A stretch of 64,000 bases of DNA. Origin: an uncultured Acetatifactor sp. Lineage in GTDB: Bacteria > Bacillota > Clostridia > Lachnospirales > Lachnospiraceae. The DNA is taken from the NCBI GenBank assembly GCA_910585015.1, contig CAJUCT010000005.1, positions 79,342 to 143,341 of the forward strand. The letters run 5' to 3'. The first letter of the stretch is position 1; each line of letters begins with the position of its first letter. Shown one piece after another: positions 27,210 through 35,937 of this stretch. Below the pieces are notes generated by a model, which saw only the letters and a list, made by a program, of their open reading frames with translations, made no database searches and was not told where the DNA came from. A program made the position numbers and the translations under genes.

Positions 27210-28325
27210 TTAAGTTCTAAGATTTATAACCATGCACTCCTGAGACGCGGTAAAACCAAGCCTTTCGTACAAGGGCCTGCCCGATTCCGTGGCGTCCAGG
27301 CTGATCTCGGTGACACCCCTGCCCCTGGCTTCCTGAATCAGCATTTCCACCATCCGGGAGGCAATGCCTAACCTGCGGTACTGCTCTCGGGTATACACAT
27401 TCATCAGATGGGCCCGCTTTCCTGTAGGGTGGGAAAAAGTAGGCATCATTCTGATGTAACACAGGGTTGCGCAGCCTATGACCACCCCCTGTTCCATCGC
27501 CAGAACAGTGGTCTGATCCCCTGCGGCAAAATAATCCCTGCTCTCCCTTTCCAACCCGGCGTCAAATTCATATGCCTTTGGCAGTTGATTGACCACTCGC
27601 AGCATTTCCATCCTGCTGCCCATCAGAAGTTCCATATCTTCATTGGTCGCAATACGATATTCTATCATGACTTGTGTCTCTTCACTTCCCCTGTCAAAAA
27701 AGTCATCACAGAACTGATTCCACTTCACTTCATACTCTTCATGGGGAAGCTTTTCCATATCCTCCACATGATAGACGCCCCGGCTTTGGGCCTCTTTCAC
27801 AAACTCCAAAAGATAGTTCCCCACATCTTTATCCAAAAAAGCCCTGACGTGGTCATAGCCCCTCTGAAGGGCCAGATAGAGCCTGGTGTGCCCGTCTGCC
27901 GAGACATACCGCCCCTCATACTCCAGCACGGGGATCACAATGTCCTTTGGTCCCTGGATAAAACTGCCCACAGCCTGCAGCTTCTCCTGATCCACATAGA
28001 ACTGCGAGGGCTGGATCTGCCCAATGGGCAGATCAAACACCTCCACCTCCTCATACTCTTTCAGCAGACCGCCATCCGCCCTGTAAAAACGATTGATATG
28101 GCCCGTATAGAACCGAAAAGTTTCCAGAATCTCCTCCATATCCGTGTAATCGTGATAAAAGACCTTCGCCGAATGCCCGTCCAGGATCCGAAAGCTGCAG
28201 GGATGCCCATCCACCAGAAAAGCCCCATGCTGCCGCAGAACCTCCGGGTCAAACCGCTCGTCCCCATATTCATTAATCCTCTGTATCTCCACCTTGCCCT
28301 CCGATTCTTCTATGCCCAAGCTCAC
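27210..28325 (-). CDS. Fusion of a ParB-like domain and a GNAT acetyltransferase
   Basis: The 371-residue protein has two parts. Residues 1 to about 215 include a ParB/sulfiredoxin-like stretch: IGQIQPSQFYVDQEKL, DIVIPVLEYEGRYVSADGHTRLYLALQRGYDHVRAFLD. Residues 219-371 form a GNAT domain with AHLMNVYTREQYRRLGIASRMVEMLI (RRLGIA loop) and ESGRPLYERLGFTASQE. The start is GTG at 28325 with AGGAG upstream. ParB-like domains bind nucleotides or DNA, but here the first domain may instead recognise the acetyl acceptor. No function is known for the fusion. Confidence 0.75.
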   Translation of the reverse strand: MSLGIEESEGKVEIQRINEYGDERFDPEVLRQHGAFLVDGHPCSFRILDGHSAKVFYHDYTDMEEILETFRFYTGHINRFYRADGGLLKEYEEVEVFDLPIGQIQPSQFYVDQEKLQAVGSFIQGPKDIVIPVLEYEGRYVSADGHTRLYLALQRGYDHVRAFLDKDVGNYLLEFVKEAQSRGVYHVEDMEKLPHEEYEVKWNQFCDDFFDRGSEETQVMIEYRIATNEDMELLMGSRMEMLRVVNQLPKAYEFDAGLERESRDYFAAGDQTTVLAMEQGVVIGCATLCYIRMMPTFSHPTGKRAHLMNVYTREQYRRLGIASRMVEMLIQEARGRGVTEISLDATESGRPLYERLGFTASQECMVINLRT

Positions 28326-28344
28326 CTTGCTCCTGCTTATTCCA

Positions 28345-28398
28345 GGTCAGCTTGCGAAACTGCGTTAATTATATCGCTGGCTTTGCCTGCAAACTGCA
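28345..28398. repeat. Fragment of the family A repeat
   Basis: ACTGCGTTAATTATATCGCTGG followed by CTTTGCCTGCAAACTGC matches half of the repeat at 22707-22795. It lies between pepF and the GNAT fusion gene. Confidence 0.5.
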
Positions 28399-28400
28399 TC

Positions 28401-30206
28401 TCACAGCTGCTCCGTCAGTTCACAGATCTCATCGATCATGCTGCCGATGGTTTCAATGGTATCCAGCAGCGGCGCATCCGTGGTGATATCTATACCGGCC
28501 AGCGCCGCCAGTTCCACAGGCGCCAGCGTACTCCCTGCCGCCAGCACTTTCTTCCAGTCCTCAATGGCTCCCTCGCCCTCGTTCTCAATGCGCTTGCACA
28601 TCTGGGTGGCAATGGTAAGCCCGGCGCTGTAGGTGTAAGAGTACAGACCCATATAGTAGTGGGGCTGGCGCATCCAGGTCAGTTCTGCGCCCTCATTGAT
28701 CTCCACCGCGTCCCCCCAGAACTTCTGCAGGGTATCCCGCATAATATTGCTAAGAGTCTCCGCCTGCACACTGTCTCCTGCGTCCACCAGCCTGTACACT
28801 TCCCTCTGGTAGGCCGCCTCCATGAGATGGGTAACGAAGTTGTGATAATAAGTGTTTCCGATCATACAGGTCAGCACCCAGCGTCTGAAACGCTTGTCCT
28901 GACTGGTCTTTAACAGATAATGGGCCATGAGAAGCTCGTTCATGGTGGAAGGAGCTTCCACAAAATAAGTGGACACCTCCGTGTCAAAGATGGACTGACT
29001 GCTGTTGCAGGACTTAAAGTGTCCCGCGTGTCCCAGTTCATGAGCCAGAGTGAACACATCCGACATCTTGTTGTTCCAGGTCAGCAGGATAAAGGAATTT
29101 TTGCCGTAGGGGCTTGCGCAGAAGCCTCCTGTGGATTTCCCCTTGTTCTGGGCAAAGTCCACCCAGCGCTCCTCATAGGCGGTTCGCACCATCTGTACAT
29201 ACTCCTCCCCCAGGATGGAAAGTCCTTTCTCTATATACTCCCTGGATCCCTCGATAGTCACCGACGGGGCATAGTCCGGATCCACGGGAAGCTTTAAGTC
29301 CGCAAAAGTCATCTTGTCCAGACCATGCACCTTCTGGATCAGCTTTGCGTACTTGCGCATATGGGGAGCCAGCTTTTCCGTGATCAGGTTGATCTGGCGG
29401 TCATAGAGTTCCCGGCTGACTTTCTGGTCAAAGAGCAGATAGTCATACACCGAGTCAAAGCCCCGCAGGGTGGACAGAACCTTTTCCGTCTGCACATTGG
29501 CATTGTAGGCAGTCGCCGTCACATTCTCATACTCTCTGATCTTTTTGGAAAAAGCGTCAAAGGCCGCCCGGCGCACCCGGGTATCCGGCTCGTACTCGTA
29601 GTCATCCTCAAAAAGGGTGTAGCCCAGCGGGTACTCCTTTCCGTCCACCACAAAGTTATCAAACTTCATATCCGCCAGCTTGGCAATATTATAGACCTCA
29701 TAGGGGGTGCCGTAGATACTCTGGCTCAGAGCGGAAACCACCCGCTCCGCCTCCGGATGCAGCCGATGGGCCTTGTCCCGCAGCACATTCTGCAGAAAAT
29801 GCTTATTGCCATCGCTGACGGCTATAGCCTTTTTTATAACCTCCTCCTCCTGCTCCATAATCTCGCTGCGGACAAAACTTAAGAGACTCTGCAGCTTTGC
29901 GGTCAAGCGGCTGATTTTGCCGTTCCTCTCCTGATTATAATTGTCGTAGTAATCCACGCTCACCGCCAGATCGCAATAACTGCCGGTGAGCGTCATCAGT
30001 TCGTACACCTGCCTGTAGGCCGTGACGCAGGCTTCTATCTGCTCCGGCGTATCCAGATGGCCTTTGTATTTCTCCACAATCTCCTGAGCCAGCTGCTCCA
30101 TCCTCTCCGCATCCCTGGACATGTCCTCCTCCGTGGCGTATATATGGGACAAATCCCAAGTCAACTCCTCCGGTATCTCTTTCCTGCTCTTCAATTCTTC
30201 TGCCAT
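28401..30206 (-). CDS. pepF: Oligoendopeptidase F, M3 family
   Basis: This 601-residue zinc metallopeptidase cleaves short peptides in the cytosol. There is no signal peptide. The catalytic motif is TLAHELGHAGHF (HExxH near residue 388), preceded by GGFCASPYGKNSFILLTWNN and followed by STYFVEAPSTMNELLMAHYLL, which supplies the third zinc ligand. Length and order match PepF. The ATG has AAGGAGGTC upstream, an ideal ribosome binding site. A second, exported M3-like peptidase lies at 31990-33987. Confidence 0.95.
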   Translation of the reverse strand: MAEELKSRKEIPEELTWDLSHIYATEEDMSRDAERMEQLAQEIVEKYKGHLDTPEQIEACVTAYRQVYELMTLTGSYCDLAVSVDYYDNYNQERNGKISRLTAKLQSLLSFVRSEIMEQEEEVIKKAIAVSDGNKHFLQNVLRDKAHRLHPEAERVVSALSQSIYGTPYEVYNIAKLADMKFDNFVVDGKEYPLGYTLFEDDYEYEPDTRVRRAAFDAFSKKIREYENVTATAYNANVQTEKVLSTLRGFDSVYDYLLFDQKVSRELYDRQINLITEKLAPHMRKYAKLIQKVHGLDKMTFADLKLPVDPDYAPSVTIEGSREYIEKGLSILGEEYVQMVRTAYEERWVDFAQNKGKSTGGFCASPYGKNSFILLTWNNKMSDVFTLAHELGHAGHFKSCNSSQSIFDTEVSTYFVEAPSTMNELLMAHYLLKTSQDKRFRRWVLTCMIGNTYYHNFVTHLMEAAYQREVYRLVDAGDSVQAETLSNIMRDTLQKFWGDAVEINEGAELTWMRQPHYYMGLYSYTYSAGLTIATQMCKRIENEGEGAIEDWKKVLAAGSTLAPVELAALAGIDITTDAPLLDTIETIGSMIDEICELTEQL

Positions 30207-30282
30207 TTTATGACCTCCTTATGTTGTTTATTGCTGTCGGGCATTACCTGCTTGTCGCATCATTTGTGCCACGACATGTAAC

Positions 30283-30774
30283 TCAAAATTCCTCAAGCGC
30301 CGCAAACCGCACCCCCTGCTTATCCGCCACACCACAGTATAAAGCTTCCTCCTGCCGCCCGGTCTCCAGATAGTGTCTGACTACATAGCCCGCCGTATAG
30401 GGCATGTCCCTCCCGCAGACCTCATCAAGCGGCACCCACTCCAGAACGCCCTCATCACAGCTTTCCCGAACCGCCGTCCCTGCCGCCAGTCTGGCAAAGA
30501 AATAGTAGTTCTGCCGAATCTCACCATCTTTCCGGCGCAAGGTAACATACCGCAGCCGCAAGTCCTCCAGATCCCTTTCCGCCAGGCCGATCTCCTCGCT
30601 TACCTCCCGCAGCAGCGCCGCTCTGGCGTCATTTAGTTCCTCTTTCTCAAAATGTCCGCCGATCCCGCACCAGCAGGGACTTTTAACCACCCTGGATCCG
30701 ATGCGGTACAAGAGCAGCATCCTGTCCCCTGCCATGAGATAAAGGCTCACCATATTTCGCAATTTTCCCTCCAT
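30283..30774 (-). CDS. NUDIX hydrolase, 8-oxo-dGTPase-like
   Basis: This 163-residue protein has a Nudix box in GIGGHFEKEELNDARAALLREVSEEIGL, including the REVSEEIG catalytic segment; the box has a two-residue insertion relative to consensus. YRIGSRVVKSPCWCGIGG precedes it. The fold hydrolyses nucleoside diphosphates linked to other moieties; this subgroup is often called 8-oxo-dGTP diphosphatase, but the substrate is not proven. The ATG at 30774 has GGGGGAG upstream; a frame extended 21 codons is unlikely. Confidence 0.88.
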   Translation of the reverse strand: MEGKLRNMVSLYLMAGDRMLLLYRIGSRVVKSPCWCGIGGHFEKEELNDARAALLREVSEEIGLAERDLEDLRLRYVTLRRKDGEIRQNYYFFARLAAGTAVRESCDEGVLEWVPLDEVCGRDMPYTAGYVVRHYLETGRQEEALYCGVADKQGVRFAALEEF

Positions 30775-30871
30775 AACTCCCCCTTCTAAAGCAGACATTT
30801 CAGCCGGGCCAATACTTAATATCTGACGCCTCAGCATTCACACATGGATCCGCTCACTGTCCGGGAACAGG

Positions 30872-31396
30872 CTATATCGTGATCCAATACCTCTTGATCC
30901 ACTCATCGTCCACCAGCACCTCTTTCTCAAATACACCGCCGCATCCCAGAATCGTCCGCTCACTGGCCGGATTATCCCGGGTGCAGGTCACCATAACCTT
31001 GTCCAGTCCCCGCCGCCTGCAGTTCTCCAGATTCAGTCGCAGCATCTCCTTGGCATAGCCCTTGCCACGCTCATGGGGCCGCACACTGTAACCTATATGG
31101 CCGCCCCACAGTCCCAATATGGGATGGTCAATGTGATGCCGCAAGTCGATAATCCCCACCAGCCGTTCATCCGACTGTCGGATGGCTAGATACACATGAG
31201 AAGGCACCTTTCCCGGATCCACCTCCTGCTCCTGTCGCCAGACCATCTCCATCCACTCCCTCACATCCTCATAGTGCTCAAGCCTGCTGCACCCTGCAAA
31301 GGAATCCTCATCTCCGGCCTCCAGCAATTCCTGCCTGAATTTCTGCAATTCCTCAATATGTTCCGGCGCCGGACGCACCAATTGTAATTCTTCCAT
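30872..31396 (-). CDS. GNAT family N-acetyltransferase
   Basis: This 174-residue protein has HIGYSVRPHERGKGYAKEMLRLNLENCRRRGLDKVMVTC (ERGKGYA loop) and NPASERTILGCGGVFEKEVLVDDEWIKRYWI. The arrangement matches a widespread Firmicute GNAT group with a conserved DLRHHIDHP segment. GGGGGAAAG precedes the ATG. The substrate is unknown. Confidence 0.87.
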   Translation of the reverse strand: MEELQLVRPAPEHIEELQKFRQELLEAGDEDSFAGCSRLEHYEDVREWMEMVWRQEQEVDPGKVPSHVYLAIRQSDERLVGIIDLRHHIDHPILGLWGGHIGYSVRPHERGKGYAKEMLRLNLENCRRRGLDKVMVTCTRDNPASERTILGCGGVFEKEVLVDDEWIKRYWITI

Positions 31397-31480
31397 TTCT
31401 TTCCCCCTTTTTGAAGAGCATTAAATCCTATGTTTTGCATGTTCCCTGCAGGTACACAAGCCCATGATGAATATTAGTTT

Positions 31481-31523
31481 AAAAATAGTGAAAAGGTGCT
31501 CTCGGAAAGCCGAAAACACCTTG
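31481..31523 (-). terminator. Rho-independent terminator downstream of yccF
   Basis: On the minus strand AAGGTGTTTTCGG and CCGAGAGCACCTT pair fully with two G-T wobbles around a short loop. T-rich sequence (TTTTCACTATTTTT) follows. It ends the yccF transcript. Confidence 0.7.
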
Positions 31524-31574
31524 TACTCTCTGAGCAGCAGCATAAGTGCAGAGCTTTTTACTCTTTATCACGCA

Positions 31575-31934
31575 TTAAACAATACTGGCCCCAAAGGGCA
31601 TCAGCGCCAGCTTTGCCAGCTTGAAATGCTGCATCCCAAAGGGAATCCCAATGACGGTAACACAAAACAGACAGCCCCAGGCCAGATGATGCAGAGCCAG
31701 CGGAATCCCGGATATCAAAATCCAGATAATGTTCACTACCAGGGACACCGTCCCGCCGCCATACTGAATTTCCTTCCCAAAAGGGAAAAAGGACATGGTA
31801 GCGAACTTAAAACACTGTATCCCTATCGGCGCGCCTATGATGGTTATACACCACAGACACCCGGCCAGAAGCCAGCCAAGGCCGCCTACAAAGCCGCCAA
31901 ATATAAACCATAAAAGATTACCCAGACAACTCAT
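31575..31934 (-). CDS. YccF domain inner membrane protein
   Basis: This 119-residue protein is made of two similar YccF units. LLWFIFGGFVGGLGWLLAG and CITIIGAPIGIQCFKFA are mirrored by NIIWILISGIPLALHHLAWG and CVTVIGIPFGMQHFKLA. About four membrane helices are expected. The family is of unknown function. It lies downstream of the exported M3 peptidase with about 55 bases between and ends at the terminator 31481-31523. Confidence 0.88.
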   Translation of the reverse strand: MSCLGNLLWFIFGGFVGGLGWLLAGCLWCITIIGAPIGIQCFKFATMSFFPFGKEIQYGGGTVSLVVNIIWILISGIPLALHHLAWGCLFCVTVIGIPFGMQHFKLAKLALMPFGASIV

Positions 31935-31989
31935 TTATACAAACATCCCTTTCTATATTGAAGTTCCGCATCATTCCTGCATACGCACA

Positions 31990-33987
31990 CTATTTTTTCT
32001 TCTCCTTGGAGGACAGCACACCTATGATAATCAGTATCGTAATCACCGTCAACAGTTCCGCTCCAAGCAAGATATACGTATGCATCTCCACAAACCCTTC
32101 TATCATATCCAGTCCCGAAGATCCAAATATAGCATCGTCTGTCAGTTCATTGCCGAACCTCTCCCACATGGAATTGTTGAACGCCTCATCCTCGTCATAC
32201 CCGCCAAAGGATTCATCCCTGCCGCTGGTATCCTCGCCAGCCGCCAAGGCAGATGAATAATCCGCTACCGCCTGGGCGATCTCCCGGATCGTCTCCTCCT
32301 CAAAAATACTCTTCAGTCCGCATTTTTCCAAAAGTTCGCAGTAGGTGGTGGTCAACCCGTAGGTGGTCAGTTCCATATATTTGTCGATCCCCGCCTGACG
32401 GTCTTCCTGGGCAATGGTCCAGATGTCCAATGCCGCCAAAGCGGAAGTTCCATAACTCACATAGTACATGGGGGAAGAGAAAGTGTGCGGTACATCCACC
32501 CAGTCATACGCTGCATCCTCCGTATCATAATAAACATACCCATACTCCTCCGAAAGCCTGCGGAACAGTTGGTTGACCTCCTCCTCTGTCATGTCGTGAT
32601 CCGCCGCAAATACCGCATTCTGGAACTCGTCATACAGACAGCCGTCTATCACGGAGTACAACATCTGGTACAGAACCATCTGCCGGGCCGTATTTCCCAG
32701 GCCCTCCCCGTACACATCATCCGCATACTCCAGATACAGAAGTTCCAGCCCCTGGGAATGGATCTCTGCCACATCCATGTTGGTCACATCGGTAATCAAT
32801 GTGGTTCCCGCGTGGAACGCCTCATTGTAATGGCCGAACTCATGAATCATGGTCTCCAGATCATAATAAGAGTAATCCGGCGTATTGAAAATAAACGGTT
32901 CCTGGTATTCATACAAAGTGGTGGTATAACCCACGTTCATCTTGTTGGGGTCATAATCAATATCGTACAGGTGATGGTCCACCATATACTGGTACACCTC
33001 CGCCAGCGCCGGATCAATATCCCCCATATGCCGGCCTACCACCTCTATGACATAATCCTCCGTCAGGTAATCCATGTAGAGCAAATCATTCAGATTGCCG
33101 GCATAGACGCGTTCCTCCACCTCTGAAAGTACAGGCACAATGTATTCCTTCACCGCCGCGTACACCGACTTGATTTCCTCTATGGTATAATCTCTGTTGT
33201 ACAGGTCTGTGTAGGCATACTCGGCATAATTGTCATAACCGTATATCTGTGCCCTTGCATTCCGATTCTTTACCAGATCCAGGAAAATAGGGCATATCGC
33301 CTCGTTCTTTGCCCTGTCCAGCGCCGTGCTGATGGCCAGCATCTCCCGCCAGGTCAGTTCCTCTATGGCCTCGTTATAAGACGCCTCCGTCCATTTCTGC
33401 CCTTTTACGGTCACGGTGTACTCCGCCATGCTGGCCTGGTCATACTGCTGCTCCAGAGCATTCTCCTCATCCAGCAGAGCCTGCAGTTCCTCGGTCATAT
33501 CCTCGTAATCCAGATAGTCCTCCACCATCTCTTCATCGCCGATATGCGCCCCGAAGGATTCCCTGTATTCCGTGCCCAGCACATCCCGCACCACCTGCAG
33601 AAACTGATCCACTACATCCCGGTAAATCTGCTGTAACTCCGTGTCAATGCTGGCATATTCCTCGTTGTTCACATCCCGGTAATAACGGATCTCGTTCAAC
33701 GCCTGCTGGGTGTACATTTTGTCCAGTTCCACGCCCATCAGGTCATAATTGGTGTTAATCTGTTCCTCGTTCCCCGGCTCCTGGGACAGAGTCCTCATCT
33801 CCTCTATCAGGGTATAAGCATATGCGGGGTCATAGCCCACATATTCCATATCCTCATAACTGATATCCGCGCGCACGATGTCCGAGTCATCATACCATTG
33901 AGTCTGTGCCTGGACCGGCAGTACCTGAAATACTACCAATCCGGCCAGCATCAGAGAAAGTACTGCTTTTTTTATGTTCCTGTGCAT
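31990..33987 (-). CDS. Exported, membrane-anchored M3-like metallopeptidase
   Basis: The 665-residue protein starts with a signal peptide (MHRNIKKAVLSLMLAGLVVF, cleavage expected after VQA) and ends with a hydrophobic helix and a lysine tail (TVITILIIIGVLSSKEKKK). The catalytic motif is ETMIHEFGHYNEAF (HExxH near residue 380) and MDVAEIHSQGLELLYLEYADD follows. The layout resembles oligoendopeptidase-like M3 enzymes placed on the outer face of the membrane. The start has AGGAGG upstream and a good promoter (34099-34127). yccF lies downstream. The substrate is unknown. Confidence 0.88.
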   Translation of the reverse strand: MHRNIKKAVLSLMLAGLVVFQVLPVQAQTQWYDDSDIVRADISYEDMEYVGYDPAYAYTLIEEMRTLSQEPGNEEQINTNYDLMGVELDKMYTQQALNEIRYYRDVNNEEYASIDTELQQIYRDVVDQFLQVVRDVLGTEYRESFGAHIGDEEMVEDYLDYEDMTEELQALLDEENALEQQYDQASMAEYTVTVKGQKWTEASYNEAIEELTWREMLAISTALDRAKNEAICPIFLDLVKNRNARAQIYGYDNYAEYAYTDLYNRDYTIEEIKSVYAAVKEYIVPVLSEVEERVYAGNLNDLLYMDYLTEDYVIEVVGRHMGDIDPALAEVYQYMVDHHLYDIDYDPNKMNVGYTTTLYEYQEPFIFNTPDYSYYDLETMIHEFGHYNEAFHAGTTLITDVTNMDVAEIHSQGLELLYLEYADDVYGEGLGNTARQMVLYQMLYSVIDGCLYDEFQNAVFAADHDMTEEEVNQLFRRLSEEYGYVYYDTEDAAYDWVDVPHTFSSPMYYVSYGTSALAALDIWTIAQEDRQAGIDKYMELTTYGLTTTYCELLEKCGLKSIFEEETIREIAQAVADYSSALAAGEDTSGRDESFGGYDEDEAFNNSMWERFGNELTDDAIFGSSGLDMIEGFVEMHTYILLGAELLTVITILIIIGVLSSKEKKK

Positions 33988-34065
33988 TTTCTACCTCCTA
34001 GACTAAACGTTCCCCGGTCAGCACTGCCCTGGGGATCTGCTTTTCCCTAACGTCATACCCTGTAT

Positions 34066-34083
34066 TTGTGCGCTTTCGCACAA
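34066..34083 (-). other. Small perfect hairpin in the M3 peptidase leader
   Basis: TTGTGCG-AAAG-CGCACAA forms a seven-base stem just downstream of the predicted start of transcription and about 80 bases before the peptidase gene. It may stabilise the mRNA or be an operator. Confidence 0.45.
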
Positions 34084-34098
34084 TCACTGTATCATTCT

Positions 34099-34127
34099 AT
34101 TGTCCTATGTTCCGGGATTCTTGTCAA
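34099..34127 (-). promoter_or_regulatory. Predicted promoter of the exported M3 peptidase
   Basis: TTGACA (34122-34127) is followed by 17 bases and GACAAT (34099-34104) on the minus strand. A second TTGACA lies further upstream. Confidence 0.5.
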
Positions 34128-34181
34128 GTCCCCATATTGTCAAAACGTCCAAATTCTGATTACGGTATGCGTATCGGCAGT

Positions 34182-34652
34182 TCACAGTATTTTCTCCATG
34201 CCAATCTTCTGGGGCACCAAACCGCATTTTTCATAAAAGCGCTGTGCCGCGGGATTACAGGACCACACATTCAGCGTCACATTGTAGCAGCCCTGACTGC
34301 GGGCAAAATCCAACACATGCTCATAGATCCGGCGGCCAATATGCCGCCCCCGGCTTTCCTCTTCCACACAGAGATCATCAATATATAAAGTCTTGATATC
34401 CGTCAAAATATTGCTGTTCACATGCCGCTGGAAAATGCAGAAGGCATAGCCCAGCACCCGCTGGTTTTCATCCACACCCACAAAGACAGGGCGGCTGTCG
34501 TCCCGAAGCAGTTCCGCCAGTTCCTGATCCGTATATTTTTTTACATTTTCTTTAAACAAGTCCGGCCTGCCGTTGTGATGCACTGTCAGCACCTGAAACA
34601 ACAGCCTGTTAATCCCTTCCATATCCCTCTCCTGGGCTCTTCTGATCCGCAT
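34182..34652 (-). CDS. GNAT family N-acetyltransferase
   Basis: This 156-residue protein starts MRIRRAQERDMEGINRLLFQV. Motif A is LYIDDLCVEEESRGRHIGRRIYEHVLDFARSQ (RGRHIG loop) and motif B is NPAAQRFYEKCGLVPQKIGME. GGAGGG precedes the ATG. It resembles the 22908-23378 protein in layout (DLFKENVKKYTDQEL versus DIYIDTDPILPHDMY region). Confidence 0.87.
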   Translation of the reverse strand: MRIRRAQERDMEGINRLLFQVLTVHHNGRPDLFKENVKKYTDQELAELLRDDSRPVFVGVDENQRVLGYAFCIFQRHVNSNILTDIKTLYIDDLCVEEESRGRHIGRRIYEHVLDFARSQGCYNVTLNVWSCNPAAQRFYEKCGLVPQKIGMEKIL

Positions 34653-34828
34653 ATCTCTATCCCTCCATAAAAGTACCTATTCTCCCCTCCCACTGCACAC
34701 GCCGGGAACTGTCAAACGAAAGTAAATGCTTAACGCCCATTTTCTTGCCGTAAAAGACACCACATTGGTCTATACAGCAGTTCCCGCTTGCGTCAATCCC
34801 GCTTCGGATATATAATCAAATCGAGATG

Positions 34829-35176
34829 TCAGTTCTGGGAGGAGTATAGCCTATGGCTGTATTGCTGGTGTCCAGGAGCAAACACACAGAGAAAATCCCA
34901 TAGAACACGCAGCAGCTGACATCTTTTTTTCATGTCAAAATCCTGGCGGTTGCCCACCAGGATCTCGTCTACCTTTACATGAAAGAAACAGGCTATAGCA
35001 TACAGGTTATCACTGGAGGGCAGACACTCACCCCGCTGCCACTTATAGATGGCCTGCGGCTGCTCAAAACCCAGAAACGCCTGCAACTGCCTGACACTGA
35101 TACCTCTCTGCTCCCGCAGTTCCTTGATCCTCCTGCCGGTGGCTTTCAGATCAATCCTTGGAAAAGCACGTTCCAT
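34829..35176 (-). CDS. XRE-family helix-turn-helix regulator
   Basis: This 115-residue protein has a Cro/CI-type HTH at residues 12-68: TGRRIKELREQRGISVRQLQAFLGFEQPQAIYKWQRGECLPSSDNLYAIACFFHVKVDEILVG. The rest is a Cys/His-containing tail with no clear domain. GAGGAGG precedes the ATG. No neighbouring target is evident; the esterase pseudogene lies just upstream. Confidence 0.85.
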   Translation of the reverse strand: MERAFPRIDLKATGRRIKELREQRGISVRQLQAFLGFEQPQAIYKWQRGECLPSSDNLYAIACFFHVKVDEILVGNRQDFDMKKRCQLLRVLWDFLCVFAPGHQQYSHRLYSSQN

Positions 35177-35301
35177 AATTGCCTCCTCTCACCGTTCAAA
35201 GCCTCATACAAAATACACTATCTGCATTATGGGGATTACACTGTTTTCCGCCCTGTATCACTATAGCATTTTTCCCTGCTTTTTACAAGCACTTCCAGAC
35301 G

Positions 35302-35672
35302 TCATTGACTGATAAAATCACTGATAATATCCAGAGTCGTGTTGCTCCAAAATGGCGCTCCTCCGTGGTTCGCCCCTTCCAATTCATAATAATCCACACT
35401 TTTGTGGACTCGCGGTACTGTATGGCAGCTACAATCATCCCTTTCTCCGCAAGCCTTGAAAGAGCTGGAATACCATTATACATTTCCTGCCGGTACCATG
35501 CACTGCCTGGAATAAATACCACCAGAGGATATTTCCTGTCCCCTTTCCATTCCTGCCTGTAGGGCACAATCAACTGTAAACGCCTCTTTACATCCCCATA
35601 TTCACAATATGTTATATCAGGAATATAAATCCATTCCAGTTCATCCCTTTCTGTTTTTATCACTCTTTTCAT
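35302..35672 (-). pseudogene. Alpha/beta hydrolase (esterase/lipase) gene with internal deletion and frameshift
   Basis: From ATG at 35672 the frame gives the N-terminal part of an alpha/beta hydrolase: YPLVVFIPGSAWYRQEMYNGIPALSRLAEKGMIVAAIQYREST. After YREST the expected catalytic Ser and Asp region is missing. The correct C terminus is found in the next frame as VDYYELEGANHGGAPFWSNTTL and on to a stop at 35302, which includes the catalytic His of GANHGG. About half of the gene was lost. Confidence 0.85.
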
Positions 35673-35704
35673 TTATCCATCATTCCTTTCTTAGAAGCAA
35701 AAAC

Positions 35705-35844
35705 AGTCGTCTGCGAAACTCCCTTTCTGGTAACAGTGGAGGGGCAATATATACAAAATAAAGGCGACTTGCCACTTTGTCGGAGCCCGTTTTTGTATAT
35801 ATTGCCCGGCCACGTCACCTGCCGAGAACCTTTCAAATTGCCTA
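35705..35844. mobile_element. 140-bp MITE (family B), copy 1
   Basis: The inside matches copies at 36829-36970 and 61834-61974: CTGGTAACAGTGGA, GGCGACTTGCCA, TCGGAGCCCGTTTTTGTATATATTGCC. Ends are degenerate versions of TAGGCGATTGCGAAA. Imperfect 10-bp flanks AAGCAAAAAC (35695-35704) and AAGCAGAAAT (35845-35854) look like an aged target duplication. It has no coding capacity and lies between the C39 peptidase and the esterase remnant. Confidence 0.85.
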
Positions 35845-35937
35845 AAGCAGAAATATTATGTTTTGTGAAACCTAAAATATTCTAGCAGAAACCGGGCCTC
35901 CTGTCATTGAACCTGTAGTTCAACATACCGCCCTCTG

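Noticed and set aside
27408..28913. A 501-codon plus-strand frame
   Set aside because: Antisense to the ParB-like/GNAT fusion and pepF, both of which have clear motifs.
28401..33987. pepF and the exported M3 peptidase as a recent duplication
   Set aside because: They share the fold and HExxH motif but differ in ends, size and most of the sequence.
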